A stretch of 64,000 nucleotides of DNA, from assembly GCA_047967505.1 (NCBI GenBank), contig CM106541.1; one strand, 5' to 3'. A program made the translations under genes and the position numbers. Under the pieces are notes generated by a model. The model did no database searches and was not told the origin of the DNA. It saw nothing but the letters and a program-made list of their open reading frames with translations. Shown here piece by piece: positions 44,140-56,656 of the stretch (position 1 is the stretch's first letter; each line of letters begins with the position of its first letter). This DNA comes from Dipteris shenzhenensis. Taxonomy: Eukaryota; Polypodiophyta; Polypodiopsida; Gleicheniales.

Positions 44140-46290
44140 ACCCCACTGCTTTAGCTATGGAAATCAAAGCCAAGTTTCAAAATCCAAGCCTGACTTTTGA
44201 AAAGGTTCCAATGGAAGAAGAGGGTTCAAATGCATCCTATCTATGTTCACTGGATGATCATCCCTCTAGCAATACCAACATTGCTTTGCAAATTCATGTG
44301 CATCATTGGTAACTGTTGGCCACTAAAAACCCACTTGAAAGACCTTCTTCATTGTAATTTCTCCTATAAAATGGCCACCAGATACTCGTGGATGTGCCTC
44401 TATTACTACTGATCTACTCCTTGGCAATACACACTGGCAATTTCTACAAATCATTAGCTCTTCAATGCCATCCTCTTCCTATGAATCCAAGGACATTTCT
44501 TTAAGGAAAACCCCATCTGTCAAAAATTGTATCATGTTATCATACTAATACATGCCTTGAATGGGTTCTACTGCAAACAAATCTGCATCCGGTAAATCAT
44601 CTTATATGCCTTCCGATGGTACTTCTCTCGATTCCAACCTACTCAGGTAGTCTGCCACCAAGTGTTGGCTTTCTAGTGTATGCATCCCCATGTAGTCAGA
44701 TTCTTGCAAGAGAAGGATCCATCATGCCAATCTCTCCATTGGTTGTACTTTGTTTACCAATTACAACAATCCCTGATGATATGCATGGAATACAATCTTG
44801 TTTCCCAATAAGTAATGATGGAAATTCCTCAGAGAGTAAATCATTCCAAGGCCTTCTCTCTCCATGGTTGAATAGTTCCTTTTTGCACTATGGATGTCCG
44901 GCTTGCATAATACAATGGCTAATACCAACCTTTGCATCGTTATTGCATCAATACTGTGCCATTGATAGCAATTTCCAATGCATCCACAAATACATGGAAG
45001 TCCAAACTCCAATCCAGTGGCTATAGTACTAGGGCAACTTCGGAACACTTTCTTCTATTCTGGCCCCCAAATAAATGGAGCGTCCTTATTTGTTAACTTG
45101 GTGAAAGGCTGGTAGACATACAACAAATACTGCAGAAATCGGTTGTACCACTTCACTTGACCCACAAACCTTTGTAACTCCTTAACATTCCGAGGAACCT
45201 TGGCCTTTTGGATGGCTTCCACTTTCTGGGGATCAATTGCCATTCCTTCCTCTGAAATTATGTTACCTAGTAACACTCCTCTCTTCACTGCTGCAAATGC
45301 ACACTTTGCTAGGTTCAAGCTCAACTTGGCGCTTCTACACTTCTCAATGCACAACTATAAAATTGATATAGATGCTCATTTTTCCTTCCAAACACACTGA
45401 AGTCATCGAGGAACACCCACATGAATGCAATCAAATATGGTTCAAAGACCTTCTGTATCCATGACTGGAATATTGGTGGTGCATTCTTCAATCCAAATGT
45501 CATAACATTGTTGGCATACACTCCCCATTCTATGACAAATGCCATTGTATCCTTATCTTCCTCAGCCATTTGTATCTGATTGTGCCATCCATAAAACTAT
45601 ACGTTTCTTGCCTTGCCATTTGTATCTGATTGTACCCGGCTAAAGCCATTTGTATCTGATTGTACCCGGCTAAAGCCATCCATAAAACTATACGTTTCTT
45701 GCCTTGCCACCTCATCTAGCAGCGTATCATAGAAAGGCAAAGGAAATGGATCCATGATCATTGTTGTATTCATCTTCTTGTAATCTACACAAATCAGGAG
45801 CTTCCCATTTTTCTTTGGCACAATTACAATTGGTGATAGCCATGTTACTTTATCTGTCAGATAAATCACCCTCAGTAGCTTAACTATGTCCTTTTTCACC
45901 TGCTTTGTAAAATATAGGTTCATCTGATACCGCTCCTGAATTATGGTCTTGGCGTCTCTTCAGGTTAATATGGTGAACACTGAGAGCCAGATCTACTTCC
46001 CTCATGTTCGTATATCCCCATGCAAACACATCCTTATATTCTTGCAACAACTCCACCAATTCTTTTCTGAATGCTCTAGTAGTGAATACACTCACCTTGA
46101 CTAGTTTCGACTCTTCCTCCATTTCCAGATTGAACTCTTTCAAGTCATCTTCTTTCACCCTTGATGAGCATGAACTCTCAACACCTTGTGCCTTGGCCTG
46201 GCTTTTTGGCTTTCCTGTCTCATAGCCTTTGTCTGCTTCTCTTGCAAGCCATGGTGAGCAGCATGTTGCCATTGATGCCATGGCCACGAT
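44140..46290 (-). pseudogene. Ty3/gypsy pol remnant (RT, RNase H, integrase start)
   Basis: On the minus strand: linker ELVELLQEYKDVFAWGYTNM (about 46080); RT with WLSPIVIVPKKNGKLLICVD (about 45840) and SFMDGFS; NAPPIFQSWIQKVFEPYLI and the polymerase box FLDDFSV (about 45400; usual Y-L-D-D); connection KVPRNVKELQRFVGQVKWYN (about 45190); RNase H with SAKRNYSTMEREGLGMIYSL and HHYLLGNKIVFHAYHQ (about 44830); tether LVADYLSRLES, DDLPDADLFAVEP (about 44590); and an HHCC zinc-finger start of integrase, HPRVSGGHF...WPTVTNDAHEFAKQC (about 44380-44280). The order RT, RNase H, integrase is Ty3/gypsy. Multiple frameshifts and stops; no LTRs found. Confidence 0.88.
45565..45709. repeat. Local microtandem duplication within gypsy RT
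   Basis: gccatttgtatctgattg occurs three times in close succession (45565, 45615, 45645). A 30-bp unit ending cccggctaaa is exactly tandem, and gccatccataaaactatacg occurs twice (about 45584 and 45675). The RT's 'MDGFSRVQ' segment is thereby multiplied. Confidence 0.85.
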
Positions 46291-47336
46291 CAGTAAAGAA
46301 TAGACCTAGAGAAGCTAGCTGGTGAGGCAAGCAAAGAATAGAAGACAACTTACTTGAAAGAAGACAATGACAAACCAAAGTTTGTGCAAGGTCACGTCGA
46401 GGTGCATGTGGGATATAGAGCATTTGTAGGGCAGGGGCAAGTTGGAGGTATTGAATCTTCCAAGATTTGATGGGCGGGAGGTATGAAAATTCGAAATCCA
46501 CAGAAGTAGCAAGATTTTAGCTATCAGTTTTTTCCCCCTCTAGCGACACACGTCAGTAGACTTGGATTTCCCAAACAAGTGCAATGTGGCCTAAAATACT
46601 TCAAAACATAAATAGGCCAAAGGGCACGCTATCGGGTTTGATGCCATGTATAATTAAATGCAATGACCCTTGGCATTCTTATGAGCCATATAGCAAGCAA
46701 GTGCATGGAAAAAGAAACAATTCAAAAGTGTAAATAGTGTTGGATTTATTAAAATATCTTTGTACATGCACAAATTGCACTTTTCCAACTTCTTCCATTG
46801 TAGGGTGAATCTAGATACCAATACCAACAACTATCAATGTTTTAAGACCACCATGCACTAGTCCTAATAGTTTGGATTTCAAATTTTCAATCCATTTTGG
46901 TTTTCAATAAATCAAAAAAAAGTTATGGAGCATACCCTCAAATGGGTATGCATCACTTTAGCACAACATTGGAGGCCCGTTAACCCATGCATAATGATCT
47001 CATTTAGGTGTGTCCTTGACTTGAGAAGAAGGTCATGTAGTGTACTTTAGAATGATTACTTGGTTGCATGTATGTATAGAACAAAATTTTGATGGTTTTG
47101 GATAAATTGCTATATCCTATAGTCTTCAAGATGCATGCTTCACATGCAACATAGCACTTATAATGCTTAAACGATCTCGTTCCAAATCCTTATTCCATAA
47201 TTTTTTGCTCTCATGTTCAAGTTGGAATGTGTACTACAACTTGAAGACAAAGTTTGCTAAATTTCGTTGAGCAATGCATAAGTTATGGGTCATGCAAGAT
47301 ACCCATATACAGAAAAGTCCCTAAACCTCACAAAAA
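46291..47336. other. AT-rich spacer, no gene
   Basis: 46300-46510 could be the outer end of the gypsy remnant, but no motif is seen. 46510-47330 is AT-rich single-copy-looking sequence. Confidence 0.35.
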
Positions 47337-47720
47337 ATGGCTACACCCAAGCAAACAATGACCCGGTCCTCAAAGAATAAGCCCAGTGTTGCATTGTCTT
47401 CTACTGAGGCTGAATACAGAGGGGTAGCAGTCTCGACATGTGAGGCCCTCTAGTTATGTAGTCTGCTAGCACAAATTGGCCATGATGTGGTGGATTCGAT
47501 TACTCTTTATTGTGATAATATTAGTAGCTACCAGCATCATGCTAGCTAATAATCCAGTGTTTCATGCTCATACAAGACACATAGAGGTCCACTACCATTT
47601 CATTTGAGAGAAGATCCTCAATGGAGAGGTAGACTTGTAACATGTGTCTACCAAGGAGCACATTGCACTATGCATACATATTCACAAAGGCATTTCCCCG
47701 TGAGAAGTTTGACTACTTCC
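47337..47720 (+). pseudogene. Copia RNase H, C-terminal fragment
   Basis: TRSSKNKPSVALSSTEAEYR with catalytic Glu, VAVSTCEAL, then SITLYCDN with the third catalytic Asp, a frameshifted NPVFHAHTRHIEVHYHF, and TKAF near 47690. The left edge is ggctacacccaagcaaa, the same word that borders the N-terminal RNase H fragment at 26973. Confidence 0.85.
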
Positions 47721-49141
47721 ACCAATGTTGAGATGTCAGGAGACACATGTCTCTATCTGTTAGACAGAACACACCGGTTATCAATAAGCAAGACATGAAG
47801 TTTATCTTATCCTGCATTTTAATGCAGTTGTGCTATTGTTCTTAGTGCCCACATATATATGGCATACTTAGTCTATGTTGTATTTTGAGATGCTCACTAA
47901 AAGAACAAGAGAGCTTCCCTCTCTCTTGTTGTGTGTATGCTACATGATTCATGTCATTTTTGTAATATAACTAACACACTAGCTAAAGTAAGTACTAAAA
48001 TGTAATGACACTAATAAATTCTCTAAAACATATATTAAAAATGTTCAAAGACTATGGAATAAGTTCTAAGAGACATACGTATGATCAAACAAAACTTACA
48101 CAACGAAGGGTTGAGCCATTTACATGTGAAATGTGCATGCTTAGAAAGAAACTTATTACTTGCCAAAGTATTGAACAATCCCGCACAAATGCCTTGCAAA
48201 TTGCACTTATGCCATAACCTTGCTTATCTAATCACTCTAAAGGAAAAGGAACCACATATTGACCTCCATGTGTGAAGGCAATTTTTTCACAAACGAGTCT
48301 ACTTTTGGAGAGTTCTCTCTACTTTTGCATGCCCATTCTCATCTATAGTGACATGTCAAGCTCATCCCATTCCTCATCCTCACACGTTAAGCTCTCGTGC
48401 AAATGCCTTTCTTTTGGCCCTGCCCTACAAGTGTCTAAGGGATGGACAGATTAGCTTTTTGCTAATCAGGTCGATCCCACTTCTTTCAATTTAAGTTTTG
48501 GTTTAGTAGTTGTTTGAAGCTTTATAATATGCTCCTAATGTGTTCTTAGGGTCAAGCTTTTGTCCTCTTATGAAGATCCTAAGTCCTTTTGTCTTTTGTT
48601 GGGTATTTCTCTCTAGAGATGGAGGCTCTCTTTGTCTCTTGTATGACTCCACTCTTGCTAAAATAGTCACATCCCAACTCATACACACACCTCTTTCACG
48701 TCTTTTCTCGCCTCTTTCACTCATCTACCTAGATAAAAGATCCTAGAGCGGCTCAAAAGGAAACAACATGACAAGCCAAGGTGAAAGACAAGCCATACCA
48801 TTCCATTAGAGGGTGCTTTCTTAAATAGGCAAGTACAAGATCAACATCATCTTTTCAAAGTACAAAAGTACACAAGTCATAGTCCATCGATGCAATCTAC
48901 TCTCCCAATGAGATAATTTCTCTCAATACCACTCTTCTCACATCACTCTACTACTCTATAGCACCACATTTAACACCCCACTTTTTATCAAGCTACTTTA
49001 CACTTACACTTATAATGACATTTGGAAAGCCAAGGCTTTGATGGGATCCTCACCACTAATGTTCCTCATCCTCACAAGTTTAGCTCTCATGCAAATCCCT
49101 TCCTTTTTCTCTATAATAGACTCTCTTGTTGTGACGATAGA
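47721..49141. other. 3' flank of the receptor kinase gene, no gene seen
   Basis: AT-rich. Short Pro/Ser-biased open stretches are not convincing. The phrase 'ctcatcctcaca.gtt.agctct' occurs at about 48376 and 49068. 47930-48000 is a possible LTR remnant downstream of the copia RNase H, but its boundaries cannot be set. Confidence 0.35.
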
Positions 49142-52100
49142 TCATCCACAAATGTGGAGTTGGTCAAAGTCGAAGTCTTGGTCGTGGTCTTGTTGGAGTT
49201 CTCGGAAGAGCGCAACGACCTCGAGCATCGTAGGTCTCTTCCAAGGACGTTCCTCCACACATCTGCAAGCAACGCAAAGGTAACTCATCATCTCTCGTGC
49301 CCTTTGAGTGTGGTCGGTCGCGGAGGACATGAGAGAACCACTGGTAAGCATGGAACGGTCGAGAACATGGGAAGGGTATCCTTGTTGGAGATGGCGCTTC
49401 ACCCAACCAACAAGGTCAGTGCCACCTTCCTCTTCGTGAGCGTAAGAATTACCATTACCACTGTCACTAGTCCCACTTCCACTTCCACTTCCAGCTCCGT
49501 TGTGAGCAGAAGTAGGTGTTTCCTGCGGAAGGAGCCAGGAGGAGGAGGAGGAGGAGGAGGAAGAGGACCAAGTCGGGCGTCTGCCAGTGACCAGCTCCAG
49601 CAGAAGCACGCCGAAGCTGTAGACATCCCCCTTGGTGGAGCAGCGGAAGCTGTGGCAGTACTCGGGGGGAACGTAGCCTGGCGTTCCCACCAGAGCAGTC
49701 ACACTGAGATGGGTATCCGAAGCGCTCATCAGTCGCGCCATCCCAAAATCAGACACTCGAGCCTCCAGTGTATCGTCCAGTAGCACGTTGCTCGACTTGA
49801 GATCTCGATGAATTATGTGTGGAATGCAGCTATGGTGCAAGAAGCACAGCCCCCTCGCTGTCCCCATAGCTATCCTCTTCCTCGTCTCCCAGCTCAAGGC
49901 GCTGCTCGCCATCCCGGCCTCTCTTGCACCTTTCATGTCGTGTAGCCTCTTCTCCAAGCTGCCTCCTTCCATGTATTCGTATACCAGTAGCCTTTCCTCT
50001 CCCACCTTGCAGTACCCCAGCAATGGAGCCAAATTGCGGTGCTTGATCTTGCCTATGGTCTCCATCTCGGCCATGAACTCCCGATCCCCCTGCCCGACCA
50101 TGCGATCAGTGAGCTTTTTCACCGCTACCACCGAGCCGTCTTCCAGTTTGGCTTTGTAAACCTCGCCGAATCCCCCACGACCCACTATCGCCTCCGCGCT
50201 GAAACCGTTCGTGGCTTCCAGCAGGTGGGCGAACGTCAGCTTCCTCAAGGGCTTCTCGAAAGTGGCGACGTTGATGCTCAGTGGATCACTAGCTCCCGAG
50301 ATGTTCCAGCTTCCGCTGCCGCTCATGGGTAGAGCCTCCATGTAGTGATCCGTCATGTGCTGCCTCATGCGGCTGCGGCTGTCCACCAGACACGCCACCA
50401 GCCCGCACACGCTGGCGGTGGCGACAAATGTTCCCAAGGCAATCATCCCAATGGTAACGCTGGACCAGCCTTTGGAACTGCGTACGGTGGGAGAGGCACT
50501 AGTAGAGGCGGTGGACAGAGGCGAAGCACAGGGCAGCAATGGCGGTCCACAGAGGTCCAGGTTGTTGTCGTAGGAAGCCGCAGGGAATGTGGAGAGGGTG
50601 CCAGAGGAAGGAATGACGCCGGAGAGATTGTTATAGGAGAGATCGAGCTGGTTGAGGAGGCCCAGATTGGAAAGAGAGTCGGGAATCGGTCCTTGCAGTT
50701 CGTTGTGAGCCAAATTCAAGATCGTCATCTTGAGCAAATTCGACAAACTGGAGGGGATGCCGCCTGATAGCTTGTTGTTTGACAAGCACAGCACTTGGAG
50801 CCAAGCCATGGTGCCCAATTCATCTGGTATTTTGCCCACAAGCCCATTGTAAGAAAGGTCAAGGTACTCCAGCGTCCCTGCAGTTGGGAAGAAATAAGGA
50901 TAGATTGAACGGTAGAGGCGCGTGACGTTGCATTGTTGCACAAGCGGCAATCGGGATAGCCTGGCGTCTCGTATTCCCGCAAATTCCAACAGACCTCCCA
51001 ATCCCTTGCATCCATGCCCTATATTCTTCAGAAACGCAAACTGGGTGCCCTCCAGAGTGCCTCGAGTCACTTTCCCCGACTGTCTAGCGATCTCACGAGG
51101 AATGTATCCGACCAGAAGGTTGCTGTTCAGATCTAACCATATCAATTTCGTGCAGTTTCCAAGCGTCGCCGGAATGCCTCCAGACAGAGAATTGTTGGCG
51201 AGCTGCAGCATGCTGAGATTTGGCATCGAGCCGAGCTCAGGAGGAATACCACCGCTTATGATGTTGCTGGAGAGAGAGAGCCATTCCAAGTTGCTGCAAT
51301 TGGCCATAGCGGTTGGAATAGGGCCACTCAAGATGTTGATGTTCAATACCACTTTCCTCAACTGAGCTGCTTGGCAAAGATTGGGTGGGATTTCACCCTC
51401 GAGTAAGTTTCCCCAAATCACCAGCTCCTCGAGGTTGGGAAGAGAAGCGAGCGATGAAGGAAGAGTCCCTCCCAAGTAGTTGCAACTAAGATCTATGGTC
51501 ACTAGGCTCGTGCAATTTCCAATTCCCATGGGAATAGGGCCAGACAAACCATTATCCGACAAGAGCATTTCTCTGAAGAGAGGTCCTCCAGGACACAAAT
51601 AATTCTGATCTGGGAAGCTTCCGGACAGATTATTTGCGCTCAAATCCAACGTCGCCAGGTAGCTGCAATTGGAAAGAGAAGTGGGCATAGGACCCGTTAG
51701 GCCGTTGAAGCGCATTATCAAGGTTCGGATGGAGATCAAATTACTGACTAGGCCGTCGGGGAAGCTTCCTGTGAGAAAATTGTTAGCGAGATTGAGGTAC
51801 TGAAGTGATGAACAGTTTGAGAAAGATGCAGGAATGGTACCTAGGATCTGGTTGAAAGACAGATCCAATTCCTGCAATGCATTGCAGGAGTCGCCTAGCT
51901 CAGCAGGAATAGATCCTGTGATATTGTTCCCCGAAAGATACAACCTCTGAAGACGAGTCAGATTTCCGACGGTTGATGGCAAGCTGCCGATCACATTGTT
52001 GTAAGATAAGTTGAGGAATTGAAGGTTGGTGCAATCGCCGAGGGAGGAAGGAATCTCTCCAGTGAAAAGATTAGTGGAGAGATCCAGCCACAACAGATTG

Positions 52101-53077
52101 GTACAAGCTCCAACCTCCACTAAAGGCCCAGAGAACCTGTTGAAAGAAAGGTCCAGAAAGCGGAGGTTCTGTGTGGTTGGGCAATCCGGAGCGCCGCTGC
52201 TGAACGTAGTGCAGGGAAACAAATCCGAAGGCAGCATCCCATCAAGGTCATTGTGAGAGAGGTCCAAGTGTTGCAGAGTTTGACATTGTCCGATGCCGAA
52301 GGGGAGGCTGCCAGAGAGACTGTTATGTGAGAGATCCAGCCAAAGCAAGCTGCCACAGTTGGGGAACATGTCGCCGGGGAGGCTTCCGGAGTAGTTGTTA
52401 TGCGAGAGGTCCAGCCATTGGAGCACGCTGGCATTCCAGATATTGGAGGGTAAGGTTCCTGACAAGAGATTGCGCGACAAGTTGAGGTACGCTAGAACCT
52501 TGCAGTCTTGAAGGAACTGCGTGGAACCCATTCCCGTGATGTTGTTGGAGGAGAGATCCAGAACGGTGAGCATGCAGGCAATGTTGGAACCAGCTGGATC
52601 GCCATTGACAATTTGCAAGCTACCATAGAAGGCATTTCCAGAGAAGTGCATTTCTTGCAATTTGTCGAGAGGAGCCAAGGCAGGAGTGGGTACCTGGGCG
52701 ACGAGCCCACAGTCGGTGAGATTGACGACACGAGCATTGGCACAGGTGATGCCGAACCAGAGGCAACTGTTGGAGGAAAGGTGGACGTTCCAGCCATGGA
52801 GAGAGTGGAGAGGGTCTTGTTGGATTTGTTGCTTGAAGCTGAGAAGAGCCTGGGTGTCTGAGGGGAGGAGGCTGGGGGTGGCAGCAGAAGCAATAAGGGA
52901 GGATGGGGGATGGTGAGCAGCTACAAGGGGAGGAGAAGAAGCAGCTGGGTGCTGGAGAAGAAGCATGGAGATGAGGAACAACTGCAAGGCGATGATGAAG
53001 GAGGAGGAGCAGGTGGCCATTTGAGAAGAGGTGCAGAGCGAGAGGAGGAGGAGATGAACGAGAGTGAAGGGCAGCAA
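49142..53077 (-). CDS. BRL2-like: BRI1/BRL-family LRR receptor kinase (BRL2-like), intronless
   Basis: A 1311-residue plasma-membrane receptor Ser/Thr kinase. Residues 1-48: hydrophobic signal peptide; an internal Met20 (53020) begins a complete signal sequence of its own and is an equally good start. About 71-125: LRR N-cap with [10 protein letters not shown]. About 130-664: more than 20 LRRs. About 665-734: island domain ([27 protein letters not shown]), the hallmark of BRI1/BRL receptors where brassinosteroid binds in BRI1, BRL1 and BRL3. Four more LRRs and a C-cap (LCGPPLLPC, about 842-850) follow. TM about 871-898. Kinase about 945-1290: GRGGFG 966-971, Lys987, HRD 1090-1092, DFG 1110-1112, PPE 1137-1139. 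The island and following repeats ([20 protein letters not shown]) resemble Arabidopsis BRL2/VH1 most. Odd: a Ser/Gly-rich insert of about 50 residues at 1170-1219, and almost no C-terminal tail. Lack of introns is normal for the family. All catalytic motifs are intact, so it is probably functional. Confidence 0.95.
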   Translation of the reverse strand: MLPFTLVHLLLLSLCTSSQMATCSSSFIIALQLFLISMLLLQHPAASSPPLVAAHHPPSSLIASAATPSLLPSDTQALLSFKQQIQQDPLHSLHGWNVHLSSNSCLWFGITCANARVVNLTDCGLVAQVPTPALAPLDKLQEMHFSGNAFYGSLQIVNGDPAGSNIACMLTVLDLSSNNITGMGSTQFLQDCKVLAYLNLSRNLLSGTLPSNIWNASVLQWLDLSHNNYSGSLPGDMFPNCGSLLWLDLSHNSLSGSLPFGIGQCQTLQHLDLSHNDLDGMLPSDLFPCTTFSSGAPDCPTTQNLRFLDLSFNRFSGPLVEVGACTNLLWLDLSTNLFTGEIPSSLGDCTNLQFLNLSYNNVIGSLPSTVGNLTRLQRLYLSGNNITGSIPAELGDSCNALQELDLSFNQILGTIPASFSNCSSLQYLNLANNFLTGSFPDGLVSNLISIRTLIMRFNGLTGPMPTSLSNCSYLATLDLSANNLSGSFPDQNYLCPGGPLFREMLLSDNGLSGPIPMGIGNCTSLVTIDLSCNYLGGTLPSSLASLPNLEELVIWGNLLEGEIPPNLCQAAQLRKVVLNINILSGPIPTAMANCSNLEWLSLSSNIISGGIPPELGSMPNLSMLQLANNSLSGGIPATLGNCTKLIWLDLNSNLLVGYIPREIARQSGKVTRGTLEGTQFAFLKNIGHGCKGLGGLLEFAGIRDARLSRLPLVQQCNVTRLYRSIYPYFFPTAGTLEYLDLSYNGLVGKIPDELGTMAWLQVLCLSNNKLSGGIPSSLSNLLKMTILNLAHNELQGPIPDSLSNLGLLNQLDLSYNNLSGVIPSSGTLSTFPAASYDNNLDLCGPPLLPCASPLSTASTSASPTVRSSKGWSSVTIGMIALGTFVATASVCGLVACLVDSRSRMRQHMTDHYMEALPMSGSGSWNISGASDPLSINVATFEKPLRKLTFAHLLEATNGFSAEAIVGRGGFGEVYKAKLEDGSVVAVKKLTDRMVGQGDREFMAEMETIGKIKHRNLAPLLGYCKVGEERLLVYEYMEGGSLEKRLHDMKGAREAGMASSALSWETRKRIAMGTARGLCFLHHSCIPHIIHRDLKSSNVLLDDTLEARVSDFGMARLMSASDTHLSVTALVGTPGYVPPEYCHSFRCSTKGDVYSFGVLLLELVTGRRPTWSSSSSSSSSSWLLPQETPTSAHNGAGSGSGSGTSDSGNGNSYAHEEEGGTDLVGWVKRHLQQGYPSHVLDRSMLTSGSLMSSATDHTQRAREMMSYLCVACRCVEERPWKRPTMLEVVALFRELQQDHDQDFDFDQLHICG

Positions 53078-55699
53078 GCAAACACGTAATTATGTATTAC
53101 TTAATTCTACGCAAGCGAAGTCCGTTGCCAGATCGAGGGAATCAATCACGTAGCGGACATTGGATGGCTTTGTTGACCCGAAAGCAAGGATGCTGGCAGG
53201 AATCTAGAGGAGACGGGGCGACTCGGAAGGGTGGCACGACCTTCTAAAAGTCGCCTGGCCTGCTTGCTGCCTCTCCCTGGACCCTCATCCCTATCAACTT
53301 TCCTCATCTGTTCAGGTTCCTACGTACATGCACGTCCCCTTTGACCTTTTGCCACCTCTTTTTTGGCATTTTCAAGCGTGCCCCAAGAAATCGTACCTTT
53401 CTCCCCTCGGGCGAACAATTTTCATAGACTACCAGTAACGAGACATAGATCTTGTTCTTTTGCACAAAATGAGAAATATACATTAAAAAAGGAAATTGCA
53501 GCTTGATGAGCTTATGCACCTCCTAAGGCGCAGCACACAAAGCTCTCATTGCAAGGGGAAACCAGCCAAGATCCATTAGCAAAGTAGCCCGCTACATCTA
53601 GAATAACCACCCAGACTTGAGTACAAAAAGGTAACGGGATGAATACATGCCTTAATACAACACCATTGCATATTCCACACTTGTTGAATTACCTCTTACC
53701 ACTGCTCGAACACATTCACAAGTCCCTACGAGTCCATTAGTCGACCTTTAAGGCCATCTTCCACAAGAAAGCAACATGAATCTGAATCTGGGAAAACCAC
53801 GTCTAAAGGTTCCGCCAAATCCCCCTAACAAAGTAGCAACCCTAAAAGATATGAAAATGAGTTTCTAAATTTAATGTACAAAAGGGTTAGAGCAGGGAAA
53901 TAGATTTCCATTTCCCTATCTTCTCCCTAATCAAGAATATTTTAATAACAAAAGCAAAAAATTTAACCTATGTGAAGGAGTAGAATAACCAATAGGCCCA
54001 AACACTTGGAATCATAAGGGGCATGCTTTCTCCAATGAAATTGGGCTGATCTTGGAATATTAGTCAAAGCACCAAGAGCGAGAAAGTCGCGAAGCCTCCT
54101 TACATATGGAATTAACCCAACCCCGCAAATCTAGTAGCCAAATAATCAAAAGACTTGTAGGGCCAACCTGAGCAAAGCCAACCCAAAGTTACTACAATGA
54201 AATTCCTCTCTGAAAGTGAGATTCTAAAATGAGCAAATAAATTAGCTATGAGACGATAGGAATGCATATGTGGATTCCAAATGTCAACCCACATACATAT
54301 GTCCTATAATGCAAATGTTTAGCAAGACAAGGATTAATTTGTACTAGAGCAACCTTACTGGGAAATGGACATGTATTTAGCAAACATTCATACTTGCCAT
54401 TCCAATCTCGCTGAGCTCCCCGCTAATATACACCACCAACACTCTACCTCCACATTGGAATGAGTTTATTAAGAGCCTCCAATTGCTTGATGCACATTGG
54501 GGAGTCCGTAATAGAAATTCTTGCCACTTTACCCTACCATGAGAGAAGCCCAAAACACCTACCGGTTCAATGCAGAAGTGAGCTAGGGCAACCCATGATT
54601 GAGCTGAGTGCAATCGGAAAAGCCATCTACAACACAACCACTCACACTTACCCTTGAAAGGCTCAATATCCAATCCTTTGCTGTCTTTGGAGTAGTGGCA
54701 AAATCCAACGGAAACGCATGCCATTGATTTTTCCAGAGAACACTCCTAGAAAGGCGGTCCACTTCCGAGAAGTTACTTTGGGGGACACACTGTTGAAATT
54801 ATCATTCCAACAAATTTAAAATCAATAGTAAGCAAAATGTACTGCAAGAACATGGACAAGGATCACACGTATATCCACATATACCTTGAAAGATTATATT
54901 TGCCATCTATCATTCCAAGAATGATGAATAATACTAGGAAAATTAGAACATTTAAGATTCTAGACATCTTTGAAATTTTCTTGCATTATAGACGACCCAA
55001 ATCCAATACATTAAAGCATAACCACAGCATAGAATTCTAAAGACACATCAACTAATGGTAAACTCCATGTGAAGTAGTGTAACTTGATGTCAGAATTCCC
55101 GTTGGAGTAGTAGTAAGCAATGTTCTATCTTTGAGCACCCATATGACAAGGACCAAAGGGCTAAAACTAAGTTAAAATGAAACTCCTTGATAGAATTTGC
55201 ATGATGGTCCAAATAGGACTCGAGTCTTCTAAGCCCATCAAGAGTTGGATTGCAATGGTGAATACTAATGTTTATGTGACCACAACAGTCCCCATGGGAT
55301 CTTCGTTTTACTCCAACAAAGGTTCAACTTAGGATTTCAATGGGGCTTGCCTAGGGCTAAATTGTGGGTCGGCCTAGTTTAAGGCCAACTACGTTTGGCT
55401 CCCTAGTCAACTAGCTAGTTGCCAAAACATAGAGTCAACCAATTTTAAAGGGGGTGTGCTTGGAGTGCCCACTCAATATGTTTTATGTCACTACCCTCGT
55501 TAAAAATCTAGGGTATAGGGGGACAAGGTCTATAGAATATGCATGAAACTCCTATAAAATTCTTAATATGCCAGGGGAACCTGCTCCACATTAGTGTAAG
55601 TCATGTCCTTTATGATTTCTTCATGCTTCTCTTCGTACATTGATATAGTGAACAACCTTGCTCATCATCTATGTCTTCTTTGGATCTTTAATTTTTAGT
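53078..55699. other. 5' flank of the receptor kinase gene and spacer
   Basis: 53078-53320 is presumably 5' UTR and proximal promoter; no canonical TATA box stands out, though 'ttacgtg' and 'tcacgtag' words (ACGT cores) occur at about 53084 and 53148. Beyond that the DNA is AT-rich with no recognisable gene; short open stretches at 54112-54724 have no motifs. Confidence 0.4.
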
Positions 55700-55930
55700 C
55701 TAAGACAAATAATCTACCTCATAATGAGACAAGGCAGGCTTAATAATTATCTTGAAATTCAACTTGTCACAAGCATCCACCTTCAAAAATCTGGGTTTTA
55801 TGATTGTCTTCTTGATCACATACAACAATGCTTGATGATCTACAAAGAACACAATAGGGTTTTTTAGCAAATAGTCCCAAAACTTTTGAACATTGTACAC
55901 CATTCCCAAGAACAATGTTACATTAAAAGG
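55700..55930 (-). pseudogene. Ty3/gypsy RNase H fragment
   Basis: On the minus strand MVYNVQKFWDYLLKNPIVFF then VDHQALLYVIKK and LNFKIIIKPALSHYEVDYLS match the C-terminal half of gypsy RNase H (usual form K-F-R-H-Y-L-L-G, T-D-H-x-A-L, D-x-L-S-R). It is a different lineage from the 44-46 kb remnant. Confidence 0.75.
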
Positions 55931-56417
55931 ACAACCAAAAGAAATATTTTGAAAAGAGTCCTTAAAAATGTTAAAAAGCAAGCAATTCAATTGATTAACC
56001 CTTTTTTCCTACACTATAAACCTCCAAAAAACAATTGAAGTTGAAGATAAGAAGAGTTCTTGTGTACAACAACTTGGAATTTGCATTTAAAAACTAACAT
56101 TTTTTGTAAAATACAAAAGTTTGCAAATGGTGTAAAAATTCTCACTTTATTTTGAGGGAAACAAGGTGTACATCAGTTTCCTTTATAAACATGTATTTTT
56201 GTTACACATCAATGTACAACTAGTTTGCAACCCATGTGTTGCTGCAGATGTAAAAGACACTGATATATATATCGAGTAGCCTATATTTAGGGTCGCCATC
56301 CGCCATCAATCTGGTAGAATTCGTAAGTCAGAGAAGCTCTTCCCTCAAGGAGAATACCATCGTCTGTGGATGAAATGGCATGCGTGGGATGACCATTTAA
56401 TAGATTGATACTCCCTA

Positions 56418-56610
56418 TCAAGATGGATAAACATTTCTCAGTGGAATCCCTCTTGTAGTGCTTGCTGGAGCAGTAAAGTGCAAATATCCATCTATGTATG
56501 CTCGTAGGTTTGCACCAAGGAACAACATCTCCATGTGCGTAGACCATGTTCTATAGTTATTGTTGGACAGGCTTTCAATCTCATAAGCATTAAGATGGAA
56601 TGAGAAAGCA
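56418..56610 (-). pseudogene. gag: Copia gag N-terminal fragment
   Basis: IESLSNNNYRTWSTHMEMLF then LGANLRAYIDG on the minus strand is the copia gag pre-domain (N-Y-x-x-W-x-x-x-M-E). A GA/CT tract (56622-56654) and a repeat arm (56655-57200) lie just upstream in its own direction, suggesting the arm is that element's 5' LTR. Confidence 0.6.
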
Positions 56611-56616
56611 TTTCCC

Positions 56617-56654
<38 letters not shown>

Positions 56655-56656
<2 letters not shown>

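Noticed and set aside
44043-44312. 89-codon plus ORF looking faintly like copia gag
   Set aside because: The opposite strand encodes the HHCC integrase start of the gypsy remnant over much of this stretch, so it is an antisense shadow.
49022-49783. 253-codon plus-strand ORF, and other long ORFs on both strands within 49.1-53.1 kb
   Set aside because: They are antisense or frame shadows of the BRI1-like kinase, with Ser/Thr/Gly- or Pro-biased composition and no domain. The minus-strand frame carries all conserved motifs.
54377-54724. 115-codon minus ORF upstream of the kinase gene
   Set aside because: No domain, no paralogue in the window, atypical composition; probably chance or an unrecognised repeat scrap.
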